Source: Erythrophleum ivorense
Taxonomy: Eukaryota; Streptophyta; Magnoliopsida; Fabales; Fabaceae
NCBI GenBank assembly: GCA_026724425.1
Contig: JAIUCV010000001.1
Coordinates: 4,846,001-4,910,000 of the forward strand
Length of the DNA stretch: 64,000 bases
Direction: 5' to 3'
The notes below the pieces were generated by a model. The model ran no database searches. It was not told the origin of the DNA and worked only from the letters and a program-made list of their open reading frames with translations. Below are positions 25,651-39,487 of the stretch, in pieces. Each line of letters opens with the position of its first letter. Position 1 is the stretch's first letter. The position numbers and the translations under genes were made by a program.

Positions 25651-26242
25651 TGAATATATTCTCAATAGAAATGTCATTCCTTTTCTCTCACAGTCACACC
25701 CCTATGTTATATTTGTAGGACATAATTATAAACAAATAAAATCCTACAAATAAGAATCGTAGCGGAACTATATAAATACCTCTCGCCATGCTTAAAGATC
25801 TGTAGCAGATATCTGGAATTCACCCTGTCTAGATAATAGTACTGAGATCAGAGAACACTATTAAAAGAAAAATGTTAGAGAATCTTTTAACTAGTATATT
25901 GGCACAATAATGGAAACTGGAGAGTATTTGTCACTAGTTAGGGAACCCTCAAAAAGTAACTGCAAGATTCATTTTTAGAACGTGCTTTACTCCACTCAGT
26001 CTATAATTATATATTAAAAATTCCACCATCAGAATATTCCTTAATTTAATAAATAATTAATAACTAAGTAAACCTTAAACCTGACTTAATCAATAACTGA
26101 TTAACGGGCTACACTTAAAAGATATTTTATTTTAAATAAGATAATTAGTTAACTGAATATCTAAAAAGATAATTTGTTACAATTTGAATTTAAAAATTAG
26201 AACTCAAAAAATCATATAATATAATAATAATAAAATATCCAA

Positions 26243-26350
26243 CATTATTTTCATAACATGTTCTTCGAACATTCATCAACACAAATATTAACCTACTACA
26301 TGTTCACTAAAGGACAATAATGTCCTATTTGCCATTCAAGTATTGGTAAT
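26243..26350. repeat. Imperfect direct repeat, copy 2 (partner 25543-25650)
   Basis: Second copy of the diverged direct repeat, in the same orientation, with small deletions relative to copy 1. Confidence 0.7.
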
Positions 26351-28683
26351 GTAAGGTCACAAACGAAGGTGATATTGGACATTTGTGCACTTTTAACCCT
26401 GAAAACAACTTTACAAGGAGATTTTTGACCCTAAATCCATGACCAAGTGCTTTTTAATTATATTATAATATACATAAACCACTAGCATGGAACTCATGCT
26501 ACATCCACGCGATTCATGCTGAAACTTTAAAGTATAGATATATACTCGAAATATGTAGACAGGCATGTAGAATTATGGCGAGTATTACTAAAGGCAAATG
26601 CTTGACGACCCTTTTTTTTTTTTTGTTTTTTTGGGGGGGGGGGATGGATTTGAAAAATGCTAAAGGACTAAATATTTAAAGTACACATCAAAATGAAAAA
26701 TAGATTAAAAAAACTAAATATTTAAAAATTGAGTCAAATTTAAAGAATGGAAATATGATTTTCGCCTTAATAAAACTTGATTTTAAAAATGAAAGCAGAT
26801 TATTGATTTTTTTTAATAAGAGATTGTCGATCTTATCGTAATTAATAATTACCTTTTGTTTTCTTAGTTATCCAAAATAATTGACGGGAGTAGGTGATGA
26901 AACTCTACTAACCCCCACTTTAATCGTAATCGCTTTGTAGTACCTTACTTTCACTAAATAATAATATAATATAATATGTTTAATTTATTACACATTATGC
27001 CACACATTTTAACTTCTTATTTGCATATCATCTATATGTGAAACAATAAATATAAAGATATTTAAATCTCACTCTTGTGTGGAGATATTAACAATTTTTA
27101 TATTTGTGATTGTACCAAAAATTTATTTTATTTCATTAAAAGACACAATATATGAATACAACGATATTTTGATAATTTTTTGAAAATTTAATAAATAAAA
27201 TATCTTTTAGTTAAACTTCTGAAAAGTTATTTCCTTCCCAAAAAAAAATCTTTTAAATAGTTTATATTTCGAGAAAATAACCTCTCAATATACCTCATTA
27301 ATTATTCTACCTTTCTGAAGAGAAAGATTATTTTTTGTAGTTCATTTTATAATATGAAGGATGCTAACTTCAAATTATTATAGTTATTAGATTCTTTTTA
27401 AAAAAATCATTTTACTGAAATAGTGCAATATTGAAACATTAATTATGGGCCGTGTATTATATATGGCTATAATTCAAGTATTTTTTTTCCCTATTTTTCT
27501 CACCTCCCAAACATAATGGAACAAAGTTCATAAAGCGGGCCATATTAATCGGGCCCAGACATGAAAAATCTCCCCCGTAAACAAAGGAAAAGGTCAAGAT
27601 CGAAATGAGCAAATGTAACGAGGGTTTCTTGACTCCTTGAAGACTGCACAGGTTAGCCAATCCTAGTGGGTTGGTGAAAATTTTATCTTTCTATACCAAA
27701 CACTAGAAATTCAAAGGAAATTCACTAAAATGAATAACATGGACAATCGTATCCGTTGCGTCTTTCTTTTCAAACCTTTTGTTTGGCACCATCCCTCTTC
27801 CTTGAAAGACACGGAATATATATATATATATATATATATATGAGATAAATTATTCAGATCGTATTCTTTTTCAACAACTCTTAGAAAAGGAGTTATCATG
27901 ATGTTTATCATTTGACAAAAAATTCGTTTTACATTTAGTTTACCAAATTTTAGTAGATTACACTAATAAAAATAATAATTGCATGATCATAAGTGAAACT
28001 TATTTGAAAAAATTACATCTGACATGAACATGAACTTTTTATTGAAAATTTATTTATAATTCGTAAGTTAGATATGATATATATATATATATATATATAT
28101 ATTCTTGTTTTAGTACGAAGAAATTAAATTTCAAATATGATTGAAAGTAGGGATGGTGATTTGGGATGCAGGTGGTCTATTTTGCAAAGGTTGGAGATGA
28201 AAAGAGTTCTTTTCCATGGAGAGGAGCAAGTAAGTAAATCTTTTGTTATGAATAGCCAAGAGTAATGTGATAACTCTATTGTCCACCTCAACATCTTTTT
28301 TCCGGTGAACCAAATTCCTACATAAATTTTATTAGATCAAATAAGGCTTGGCAAATGCAATTTACCAAAACAAAAAGTTTTTGTATTTGCAATAGCCTAC
28401 ATGCTTTCCGACACATATAGTCTAATATATATAATTTAATGTGATTTGTGCGACAATTAATTTTATTTTTAGGCAAGTGCTTTCCTTTTTCTTTGTGCAT
28501 TCAACAAAAATGTGACAGAATAATCTATAAGTATTGGTTTAGTGGAATGCTTATAGACCAGTTTGCGTGTAATTTACGTGTTCAATTTTATTATATTGAA
28601 TAAAAAATTAATAATCAAGAATAAATTAATCTTTTAGAAAGGTTATGTTTGCACAAACTGTGGGTCAATAAGCAATTTTAAAA

Positions 28684-28986
28684 ATTTTATAATCCATACT
28701 GCACAAACTACATATAACAGAGTTTTCAATTATTTGTTAATTAATTTTGATTTCAACTGAAATTTAAACTCAGATCTAAAAATAATTTCAATATTATTGA
28801 GTCAAAATTTATTACTACTTAACAAAAGTTTGACAGATTATAAATTAAACTTTCACAATCTGTTTCGTACGTTTGAAAAGAGAGATGGAAAGAGACAAAA
28901 TGGTGTTCAGTACATTTGAAATGTAATAAATAACTCAAGGATCCTGTACCATAGCTTTTGCTGCATTGTTCATTCTGTCACAACAT
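28684..28986. repeat. Direct duplication of about 300 bp, copy 1
   Basis: Matches 29140-29452 through ACATATAACAGAGTTTTCAA, a central TTTCAATATTATTGAGTCAA, and GAGATGGAAAGAGACAAAAT to GCTGCATTGTTCATTC. The copies are separated by about 150 bp of unrelated sequence. Confidence 0.9.
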
Positions 28987-29139
28987 TAAGCTTATAGGAT
29001 AAATTTTGATAGGAATGAAAAGGAGAAAAGAAATAGAAATAGAAAAGAGTCTTAATACTCAAATTTTGTTTGGTATAACTTAAAAAAATGGTAATCAAAT
29101 GTTTTTTAATGATTGGTTTGATAAAAAGAAAGGAGAAGA

Positions 29140-29452
29140 TTTTATAACCCATACTCCACAAATTACATATAACAGAGTTTTCAATTGTTTATTAATTAAT
29201 TTTGATTTCCACTGAAATTTAAATTCAGATATAAAAACAATTTCAATATTATTGAGTCAAAATTTATCAGTACTTAACAAAAGTTTGAAATATTATAAAT
29301 TAAAATTTTAACAATTTGTTTGGCACGTTTGAAAGGGTCAGGGAATGAAGTAAGAGAGAGATGGAAAGAGACAAAATGGTGTTTAGTACATTTGAAATGT
29401 AATGACCCATGGATCCTGTCCTGTTGCTGCATTGTTCATTCCATCGCAATAT
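29140..29452. repeat. Direct duplication of about 300 bp, copy 2
   Basis: Second copy in the same orientation. It carries a small insertion near 29340 and scattered substitutions compared with 28684-28986. The frame crossing it is not preserved in copy 1, which argues against coding. Confidence 0.9.
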
Positions 29453-32400
29453 TTAAAGGAAAGTTACTGTTCAAAATAGAAATAACAGTAAAAATGCTAT
29501 TTTCCCTCAACTGATGTTTTATTTTTATTTAAAAAATTTTCATTGAGAATTTAAAATAAAAAATATTTATATCAAAAGACTTTAGATTTTGAAATTATTT
29601 TAAATTTTTTAAAAACAAAATTTTAATTTAAGATCTTAAATTATAATTTTTCTATGTAGTTTAAATTTTTAATTTTTAGATCATTTAAAGTAATTTTAAA
29701 TTTTAATATTTTTTATTATAAATATATTTCAATTGAAGTCTTCAAATTTAATTTTTTATTAATTAAAAAAATTAATTTTTAATATTTTTTAGTTTTAAAA
29801 TTGTTTTGGTAATTTGATCACTTTTCATCTATATTTATGTATTATTTTTACCCTACTAAATTTTCAAATTAAAAAGTATTCTTTTTTTTCACATCATATC
29901 TATAATTTTAAATCATAAAATTCTATTCCATTCTTATTTTTATTTTCTTTTTTATTCTTTTAAAAATCTTTTATTTTACCAAATATAACATTAGTTGTAA
30001 TTTTATATTTTTAACATAGAGGAATGCACTGAAATAAAAATTTCAACCTCTTAATCCTATTGATCATGACATTAATTAGCTCCTATTATTGTATTCATAT
30101 ATACTGAATAAAGTAAAGGTTTTTTTTTCCCTCTTAAAATTGTAATCATAGATGCTCAACTTGTGATATTAAGGTAAGCTTTAATATATAATTGTAAAAT
30201 TTAGAGTTGATAGCATAAAATACCATTTGGAGCCTCTTGGACTACGTTTGGTTAGAGAATGTAATGTAAGAAGGAATGTAAAGTGGGAGTAAATGGAAGT
30301 AGGTAAAATAAAAAATGATTATTTTATTTTTAATTTTTAAAAAAATATTTAATAAATAAAATAATAAATATAAAAATATAATAAATATTATACTAATTAT
30401 GTAAAAGGGATACCTTCACACAGTAAACCAAATAAAGCATAAATGTTTTGGATTATATATTCCACAATTATTGTGCGTCTCTCATTATGTTTTGTTGAAC
30501 ATCCAATTAATCTTAGAATTGAATTCCTTTCACGCATAATTTGATTTGTTATGCTTAATTATTCCTTACGCTGATTTTTTTTTTTTTCACACGTTCTCGA
30601 CTTCTCTGGTATGAGTAGAACTCACTGATGGTCCACTCAAATTGCTTTTGAGTCATAAATGATCTTCAATTTATAACTCATTTTTATAAGTTATTTAATT
30701 AATGCTTATTATTATTGATCAATAAATTTATATAATTCACCTTATAATCATATATATTTTTAATTTACATATTTTATTATTAAAAATAAGAAGTAAAAAT
30801 ACTTTTATTTAAATTTTAAAATATACATCATCAAATAATTAGTTTCATGATAAGCTATTAGCATAGATATTTGTATGTCTTAAATAATAATACAAAAATT
30901 TTGTCCAATTGTGTCATAAAAAAAATGGTTATCGAAACTTGCCCCTTTTAAATACGTCCTCGACTACAACAAAGAAAAAAGTAATATATTCATTATTGCA
31001 TGTCAAATCACTCATTTAAATATAAATAATTGTAGTTTTCAAAGGAATTAGAGTATACTTACAGACGAAGTAAAGGTTTGATGGACTTGGATCCAATCAC
31101 AAATTTATTTTTTATTTAATTTTTATTTTTTTCGTTTTGAAAAGATTGAATCTTCTCATTAGAATCTATTTCTAGGTTAGATTAATTTGCTGCAATTAGT
31201 CTTTCTGTTTTTTATATTTTATATTTTTTAATAATTTTTCTTGGCAAAAAAAAAAAGGTTTCACTCCACCATTTTGTAATTAAATTTAGAGTAAATTATA
31301 TTTATAATTTTATAAAGATATTTAAATTATACAATTTTTTATTTGTTTTAAAAATTTAAATTCTTCTATTCTAAAATAAAAGATATACTACACTATAATT
31401 TCTTTTGCAACAAAAAATTAGATATAATTATACTTATTTTAACTAAAATATCTTCATATATAATATAACAAATATTAAAAATTTATATCACTAATTTAAA
31501 AATAATCAATTTTTTAAATTTAAAATAATAAAATTTATATTTTTTAGCACAAAAATATGAGGTTAGATACTATCAATATCTAATGGCTAAGGATAATTGA
31601 CAAACTTTAGGGAAAAAATTCTAAGAAACAATAGACATAAAATGTTAGCCAATATTTAAGTGCCCCTAAATCACCATTATCTCTTTAATTATTTTTTATT
31701 AATAAAATTAATTTTCTTTACGATAGCATTTTTTGTAAAAATAAAATTATTTAAACTGTCATTATTGTCATATTAAAAAAAATTAAAGGTTCATATTAAA
31801 GCTTAATATTAATTTAATTGCCTTTGTTATTATATTAAAAATAAAATTATAATTTCATATTTGCAAGAAATTAACTTTTCTAATAGAAAAAAATAATTAG
31901 GCAAAACATTTCTGTAATATATAGCAAATTATTAAGAGAGTTTAGTCAAACTTTGGAAAAAAATAATTTACACTTTTTTTTAATTTCTTTCCCACACATA
32001 TTTTTATCCATGTATTTTCAAACGTCAAACCTTTTTTATTTTTGAGAATTACAATTGAGGATCTAGAATTATAAAAAAAATTCTTAAGGACTTATTATTA
32101 TTATTTTAGGATAGATTACTGTTGACTTTAAGTAAAATCCTTTAAAATTAATAATAATAAATTTTTCAGAATATATATTTTTAAATTTAGATTCTTAACT
32201 GTAATTCTCTTTTTTTTAATAGTTCAAAATATACTTTTTATTCATAATTTTTATTATTATTTAGTTTTCATTATTTATCTTTTAAAGGGTTTCAATATAT
32301 TTCTTGAACTTGATTTCTTGAAATTCTTTATAACAGAATATCTTAGACATATAAGATAACTCTTCAAATAATTTGGTTAGTGATCCTCAACAAGTTAGAT

Positions 32401-32570
32401 TTAAAGAAACTATTAACCATGTTTTAGTAAATAAATAATATATATATTAATGAAATTGAAATAAATAAAAATTTAAGAAAATATTTTTGCATAAATATTT
32501 TAAGAAAAAATACACTAACCTTTCTTAATATCTATTTAAGTTGATTCCAATACTTTTTATATTTCAAAAG
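29453..32570. other. AT-rich intergenic region
   Basis: No gene recognised. A possible small MITE-like element lies at 30241-30436, with outward-facing ends near GTTTGGTTA and TAAACCAAAT, but the terminal match is short. The rest is AT-rich with homopolymer runs. Confidence 0.7.
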
Positions 32571-35066
32571 TGTCACACCTCGCAATCCAAAAATATGACT
32601 AACATGGAAGATAGATAATTTCTCTCCTGCAAGCTTATCCAAACTAGAATCATACCAAGCATTTAGTAAATGTCCTAAAATTCAATCTCAAATAATATAA
32701 CCAAATAGAATAATTACGAATCATATTTGTATTAAACATATTTTGTTCCAAGTGGCTATTAGAGTCTCCTTTGTAATTTAAACCTCCCAATAATTCTACA
32801 ATTAATCCAATCAACACAAATACATCAAAAGGAAGTCCTATTATTAATCCAAACAAGTGTATATCAATATTTCTAGAGGTGAGGGATCCTATTTGTAACT
32901 TCATGGAGCGACATACAACATATTACATAACAAAGTAGATTTTATGCAAATCATTAAAATATGCCTACACAGAAGATGTGAGGCTCATTAAGAATGAAAT
33001 AAGATGACTGATCAAAAGCTGCTAAAGAGGGATTGGGTTCAGTTCTACTTTCTAAAACAAATTAAAAATAAAAGGAGTGAGTCAGATGCTTAATGAAAAA
33101 TAAGATTAACTATACAGTATAAGAATACTTTTACATGAAAGTTTTATTCAAAATAGTAATTCAACAATTTAGGACTTTAAAAGTGGTGATTAATGAATTT
33201 TTCTAATAAAATCATTCATTAAATACAGTGAAAAGCATATAATCAATACCAACTGAGTCAGACGCAAAACACACAACTTGTTAGGATAAGTAACACAATC
33301 ACTGAGCAACCTGCTTATAAAAATCCGAATAGATCCATGTATGGTGAACAACCACATGGGCTAGCAACACCCCTACTACTCAGGGTACATATCACAGTGT
33401 ATTGTGGCAAACCATTATTGCAATTAACTGTAGGGTTCTAAAACAAATAGTTTTCACAATAAATCATCTTATAAATACATACTCAAAGCAAATCAAAATT
33501 CATAATTTTTGCGTACATATTATTGGAACATATGACAATGTGCCTCGTTAGCATTTCAATTTACAAAGACATCAAAAAGGTTGATCAAATTTCTCACAAT
33601 AGAATAGAGACTATTTCCAACATCTGTACATATATCCTCAAAGTCCAAAATTTCTTAAATAACTCTTTAGATAACTGGAAAATCAGAAACACAATTAGTA
33701 AAATAAATACATTTAATTAAGAATTTATTAATCACAAATCTTGAAATGAAGTTGCATGATATATAACTATACGTAGATGACATTTAGTTGGCATTATTTA
33801 CTTACTTTTCAATATGATACAAAGAAGTTTCCTATTACATCTACCGCTAACTCTTTAGTTGTAACTAATTCTCCCAAACACTCTATAACACCAATTCACA
33901 AAGTCTTAGTGTTTAAATGACCTCAAAATGCCTCATAAGGAAATTTATTTTATTTTTATGAACATCAAGTCTTAACAAGTTTCCTTAAATATAATAATTA
34001 ATTATATCTCTTTCACAATACCAACCTAATTTATGTATTCAAATTACAATATTGTTAATACTCAAATATCTTATCTATTCCTTTTAGCCATTATCGTTCC
34101 ATACTTTATTTATTTAGGAGCTTCCCTTCATAATTTCTATACCTTGATCAATTTATATTTATGAAACTTTTATCTTAGGGGAGTTAAGATTTCTTAAAGT
34201 TGTTGAACCCCTTATAAATTATCAACTTTAAGTTTTTAAATTCTATTCCCTAATTATCATGAAAAGTTGCCAGTAACTCAAGGTTAAAAACATGAATTAA
34301 AACAAGTAAAACTAAGTATTCACTTTATGTGATTTAGGACCACCTACTCCAAAGATTTAAAGATTAGCACCATAACTACCTAACCCACCAAGCTTCAAAA
34401 TTGTCTCCTTATTCATTCATTTATTTGTTATGTGTTGCTGTTGTTATTGCCTTAAATGTCCATTACATCAAGGAACTTTGTCAATAGCAAAAATCAAGAA
34501 GGAAAATCCCATTGATAGCTCATGCTCATCGGAATAATGGCATAGCGAAAGGCTTATATGGGAGGACTAAGAGAAAGTGAAGCTAATCAAGCCTTTAAAT
34601 TATTTCTCCTTCATACACCATGACATTCCTTCCCCCCAACTAACCAAGGCACACACACTTACACTTATGTTCTACTTGACTAAGAAACAGGAAGAAAGAA
34701 CATACAAAGCAAACTTTTGAGCCAAATAGAATAACAACCATGCATCAAAAATCAAGGAGAACTAAGAATATTAAGGGCACCTATCTAACAACAAATAAAT
34801 TGAGATTTCAAACCAAAAACCATGACAAAAGAGAGAGAATATGCAAAAAAATTTAAAGGCAAAAGAAAAAATGAAGAATGCACCAGAAAAACAAGAAAAA
34901 ACAAAAAGATACAAACAAGTTTTAACAACAAAAAATTGAGTCTCAAATATGAGGGGAGGTGGTTTTGCTCGAAAGGGAAAGCTAGCCAAAAAGCAACAAT
35001 GGAGCACGATTTTTGTAGCAGAACACCATGCCAAACATAGAAGCAAGAGATAAGCATAAGTGACAA
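32571..35066 (-). mobile_element. Candidate LTR (about 2.5 kb), probably a solo LTR on the minus strand
   Basis: The interval is bounded by TGTCACACCTCG on the left and GTGACA on the right, giving inverted TGTCAC/GTGACA ends with TG...CA termini. Read on the minus strand the terminus is GCGAGGTGTGACA, a form common at the 3' ends of plant Ty3/gypsy LTRs. Composition is visibly less AT-rich than the flanks. Flanking pentamers (AAAAG and ACAAA) do not match, so no target duplication supports it. No gag or pol frame is present. The alternatives are an old solo LTR with eroded flanks or a chance pair of ends in another repeat. Confidence 0.38.
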
Positions 35067-35130
35067 CAAAAATAGGAATGATAGCCGTCGATTTTGGTTG
35101 TCCTAACTCTTAGCTTTTCTGTTTGATAAG

Positions 35131-35135
35131 ATTGG
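35131..35135 (+). repeat. Target site duplication ATTGG, left
   Basis: ATTGG directly precedes the TGTAAC end of the solo LTR and is repeated exactly at 37084-37088. Confidence 0.85.
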
Positions 35136-37083
35136 TGTAACACCATACTTCTAGGACTCAATTCATATAATTCCCATGCCTCATCTTATGTTTGCTCTAT
35201 GAAAACAATATAGTGGCATAGGGAGTTATGAATAAAAATGCATTTCTTTACAGGTAAAATTTTTCTTTTGACGTCCCGTAAGTTATATGAAAGCATCTAT
35301 CACGTTTCATTTAATTCCATGTTTCCACCTATACAAACAAGCCTAGGCCAAGAACTCTTCTCTTGGGTGAGGATGAGCCAAGAACCCTCGAGCTTAGTTG
35401 AGACAAAGCAAAGAGTCTCCCAAAAGTAAAGTGGGCTCCCAAGAGTATGGTTGAGTCCAAAATGCTCATGAATGGGTGATGTAAGTCCAAAATCCATGAG
35501 GAGAAGTGTGAGGCCATTCCAAACACTTGGTGAGCTCTTGAATGATCTGTATGAGTTGTTCACATGCCAAGTTTGCTTTCAAATACCCATGGCTTTTATT
35601 TCCTCAATGCATGCATTTGTAAAGCTTGCTTTGCACATATTATGTGTGATTGAATGAGAGATGAGCTATTGGGATTCTTTGAATCTTATCCCCTCATCTC
35701 CAATGTTTTAAAATGCTAGGTGAACCAAGTGGATATGCTAATGGGAGCCAACAACACTAAAGGAAGGAGATTGGCAATCATATGTTTAGCTTTTGCCACT
35801 TTAAGACCATGATTGTACCATATGATGCATATGATATTGTAAATGGTCCATGACCCTTGATACATGTATAAATATGCTATTATGTGATATTTAGATGTAT
35901 GAGTATGATGTATGACCTCTAACATTTACTTTGAGTATGTAGCCAAAGTGTGCAATGTGAAAGTTTAATGGAAATGTGCATAAGTGGGGGTTAAATGACC
36001 AAAATAAGATGTATGAGGTATAAGACCATTTGAGTAGCTCACTTAAGTCTCAAATGTACTTTTAAACTTGCCCAAAAGGTGCCAAGACCAAAGGAAATCC
36101 ATTTGGCAACTTTGGTAACCTATATGGAACCAAAATTGACCATTATGGAACCCTATGTCACTTTTTGCCAAATGAGTTAGTTTTGATCTGAGATTTGGCA
36201 TGCAATTAGGTTTTATTGAGAGCTTTCTGGAAAGATAAAGATTATAATTTTCAGAGGTTTGCAGAATATTTGATGATTTTTCAAAGTTGGCAATTTTCAT
36301 GGTTTCTAGTTTGCTGCACTATTCATTTGGTCCGAAATTATTTTCTGTCACATGAGGCCTAAATGATGTTCGATTATGACAAAATTTTTTACAAAGAAAC
36401 TAGATAATCACAATGACTCATGCCAACTAGAAGCATCTTATTTGGAGGTCTAGAGAGGGAGATATGAATTTTTGAAGTTTCTGCCCAATATCAGTAACCT
36501 TGCCCTACCAGAAGTATTGTTCTATTGAATTCCGAAGTCTGGGCTTGATGAACTGATCTGGAGATATTTTTTCTCTCTAACTAACATACACAAATTTTCA
36601 GATTGGTATCATTTGAATGGATTGGATTTTTGTGGAATTAATTAGACATTTTTGAAGTTCATATCAGTAAACTGTGACAGCATCAGGACCCAATCCGACC
36701 TCCAGACTATTTCTCGTGTCAAACACTCTATGGGTGGGATGTTATGACTTGTACATATTTTTATCATGAAGTAGACGTCCCAAGCTTCCCAAAATAACCA
36801 AGATTGAATGTTTTCTATTTTTCTAGATTTAGTTATGATTTTCTAAAGTTTGTGACAGAAAAGAGGAAACCCTAGCCGAAAATCCCAAGCTCTGTTTTTC
36901 TTTCCGTCTGAGCCTGGGATTCTCATATTTAGGAGTCTAGAATGTTTCCCAAATTTTTTGGGACCTTAACTACATCATTTCGAAGGATTTGCTTTTATAT
37001 CCGGTAAGTTTCGTTCGTTAACGGAGAAACTGCACGTTACGTTTCTCACGTTTCCTCTAGTTTTCATAGAACCAAATGTTACA
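35136..37083 (+). mobile_element. Solo LTR of an LTR retrotransposon (probably Ty3/gypsy)
   Basis: The 1948-bp segment begins TGTAACACC and ends ATGTTACA, so the termini are TG...CA with a perfect 6-bp inverted repeat TGTAAC/GTTACA. The flanking pentamers are identical (ATTGG on both sides), the expected 5-bp integration duplication. There is no internal domain, primer-binding site or polypurine tract between two LTRs, so this is a single LTR left by recombination of a full element. A TATAAATA at about 35867 could be its promoter. LTR length and the TGTAACACC start are common in plant Ty3/gypsy elements; the family assignment is inference. Short frames inside it are not genes. Confidence 0.87.
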
Positions 37084-37088
37084 ATTGG
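37084..37088 (+). repeat. Target site duplication ATTGG, right
   Basis: Exact copy of 35131-35135 immediately after the GTTACA end of the solo LTR. Confidence 0.85.
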
Positions 37089-39487
37089 TCTGATGTTGAC
37101 CTGAGTCCCTGCTCAATTTCAACTTCAAGATGAAAAATTCGTCTCAAGCTAGGTTAGGACAACGAGCCAATTTTCAATTTTTTAAGAATTTTTTTAAAAT
37201 TTGTTAAAATTTATATTTTTATATTTGATCAATTATTTTAGCATATAACCATTTTTTTAATATGCTTTTTTTTAATTTATGCAATGAACATGAAAAAATA
37301 TGAACTCAAGGGAGAAAATAAAAAAAATACAAATTTAGTAGCTAAAATTTGAAAAAAATTGTATTTTTTAATTTTATTTTTTTACATGAATGTAATAATT
37401 ATATTTAGAAGAGTTTTAGTATAAATTTTGACCCCTCTAGTTATTTATAATTTATAAAATATATTTAAAATTTTTGGCTAAAATTATAAAAAGACCCTTA
37501 ATTTTTTTTAATTTAATCTCTATCTTTTTATATATAAATAAATATATATAGAGACCTCGGGTTGGGCTCGATAAGGCCAAAAAGTTATCCTAAATCCCGT
37601 CTCAACTTGAAATATTATTCCAATTCGATCTTGTTTTAATTTTTTTTTAATTTTCCTGAATCGGGCCGGGATGAAACAACTTTGCACACCTAATACAAAA
37701 AGACCAAAAAATGCAAACTTACAATGCAATAGGCAAAAATAATCTTAGCACAAACAAAACAAAGAAGTGGCAAAAGAAAAAAAGAAAATAAAACAATGGT
37801 CTTGGGTTCAAAACTTGGCACGCTGCCACTGTATTCGTTTATGAGTATATATATATTCTTTCAGGTTTTACAGAAAGTTATACTCAATTGTTTTTGTCAT
37901 CATATTAAGAATAAAATTATAATTTTATATTGTAACTTAACATAAACTTTATTGTCTTTACTTCATATCAAAATTACAATTTCATATTATGTAGAAAATT
38001 TGATTTCTTGACAAAATAAATTGAAAAGGAAAATTCTATAATATATATATATATATATCAAAATGTAAGAAGAACCAAATATAATTTTTGAAATAAAAAA
38101 GACATCAATTATAATTTAATCAAAACTCAAGGACAATCAACGTAATTTATTCTAAATTTTAACTAAAACTAATTTTTTGCAAAATTTTTACAGCCAGCAC
38201 TGAGAAGAAATTTCAATATTCAAGCTGGCCTACTGGGACAACATCACATAATGAGCCACATGGACAAACAATTTGGACAGCAACTGTTGGATAAAATAGA
38301 ATAGACCTCGTCCTATAGTCATTTTATAACTGTATTTTCAGGAACAAGATCTCAAGCACTTAATGTGAATTACTTGGTACATTGAGATTAAATAGTCTAA
38401 ATCCATTATCCAAAAGTAATATAATAAATATCAATGTAACTTCAACAAATAGTATCCTCCATAAAAATTTTCATGCTTCTCCTTATTGATGCTTCAATTA
38501 CAATGTTTAGATTTTCCTGGGTTTACCATTGAAGTTATATGATCTGAGAAAGATTTATTATGAGGTAAAACCATGCATATCCCAATATTGTTTCACACGA
38601 TCGAGTTGGGATTTCAGATTTCAGAAATCATTTTCATGTTAGCTGTTGCGTAGTTCATTCTCATCAACATCGCTTGCCCCTCATAACAGAATAGACGGAG
38701 CTTTGGCAGCTAATTAGGAGGCAATCTAATATGATAGGGAATTTAGGGACTGTCATTTTTAATTTTAAAAAAAGTTTCGAATACAAATTTTTAAAACACT
38801 TTAGAAAAAATCATTTGGAAAAAATATTTTCTTAAAACATCTTTTTTTTTAATAATTTATATACTACTTCCCCTCGATGTTTGCTTTCCATATGGTTATA
38901 TATATTTAGTAATGATATTTAAATTGTTTCAGTGGTCATCAAAATTTTTTTTGGTCAATTTTTTAAAACAAAATTAACTAGTTATTGACTATAATATCCT
39001 GGCCACGATTATAAAACGTCGAAGAAAATCTAAGCTCCAGTGACGTTGGTCCCTCAGAACTCATCACCGAAAATAAAATTGGCGGCGCGCACTTTATTAT
39101 GGGAAAGAGTTTAAGGACTTATTTGTTTTCTTTGAAAACAATTTTCTAATTCAAAATTTTAAATCAGCTTTTAAAGGAAGAAAAAAAAAGTTTAAGAATC
39201 TCACATTTTATTTTTCCTCTTTATTAAAAAGAAACATACTCAGAAATGGAGCACCAAGTAGAATTATTAATTAAAAATGCTATCATAATGTAAAATCTTA
39301 AGGAGTCAAGGCTAAATGATATCAAATTTATTTTCCAATTAAACATACAAACCTACGAGGTGGAACATATATATAGAAAAACAGAAGAACTACTTAAATA
39401 TAGGAAAAATTTTACTTGCACATACACAAACTTGAAAAGCAACAAATAAAAAGTAAATAAAACAAAAAAGCAACAACAAATATTTAA
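37089..39487. other. Intergenic region
   Basis: AT-rich, with an AT run at 38038-38059 and a less AT-rich patch at about 38190-38720 that has no convincing frame. No gene seen. Confidence 0.7.

Larger units (their letters stand above)
24841..28683. other. AT-rich intergenic region with scattered repeats
   Basis: No gene seen. It contains an imperfect direct repeat pair (25543-25650 and 26243-26350), a poly-T/poly-G tract at 26611-26643, and AT runs at 27816-27841 and 28076-28102. Confidence 0.75.

Noticed and set aside
34771..35069. Overlapping minus-strand frames of about 90 codons in the LTR-like region
   Set aside because: Phe/Leu/Ser-rich translations in two frames with no conserved motif; no sign of gag, protease, reverse transcriptase or integrase.
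36853..36873. Similarity of GTGACAGAAAAGAGGAAACC to miR156
   Set aside because: Several mismatches in the core and no complementary arm nearby that would form a hairpin; it lies inside a solo LTR.
37084..37097. Primer-binding site ATTGGTCTGATGTT following the LTR
   Set aside because: It resembles the start of an initiator-Met primer site (TGGTATCAGAGC), but ATTGG is exactly repeated before the LTR and so is the target duplication. The match beyond it is poor and no internal domain follows.
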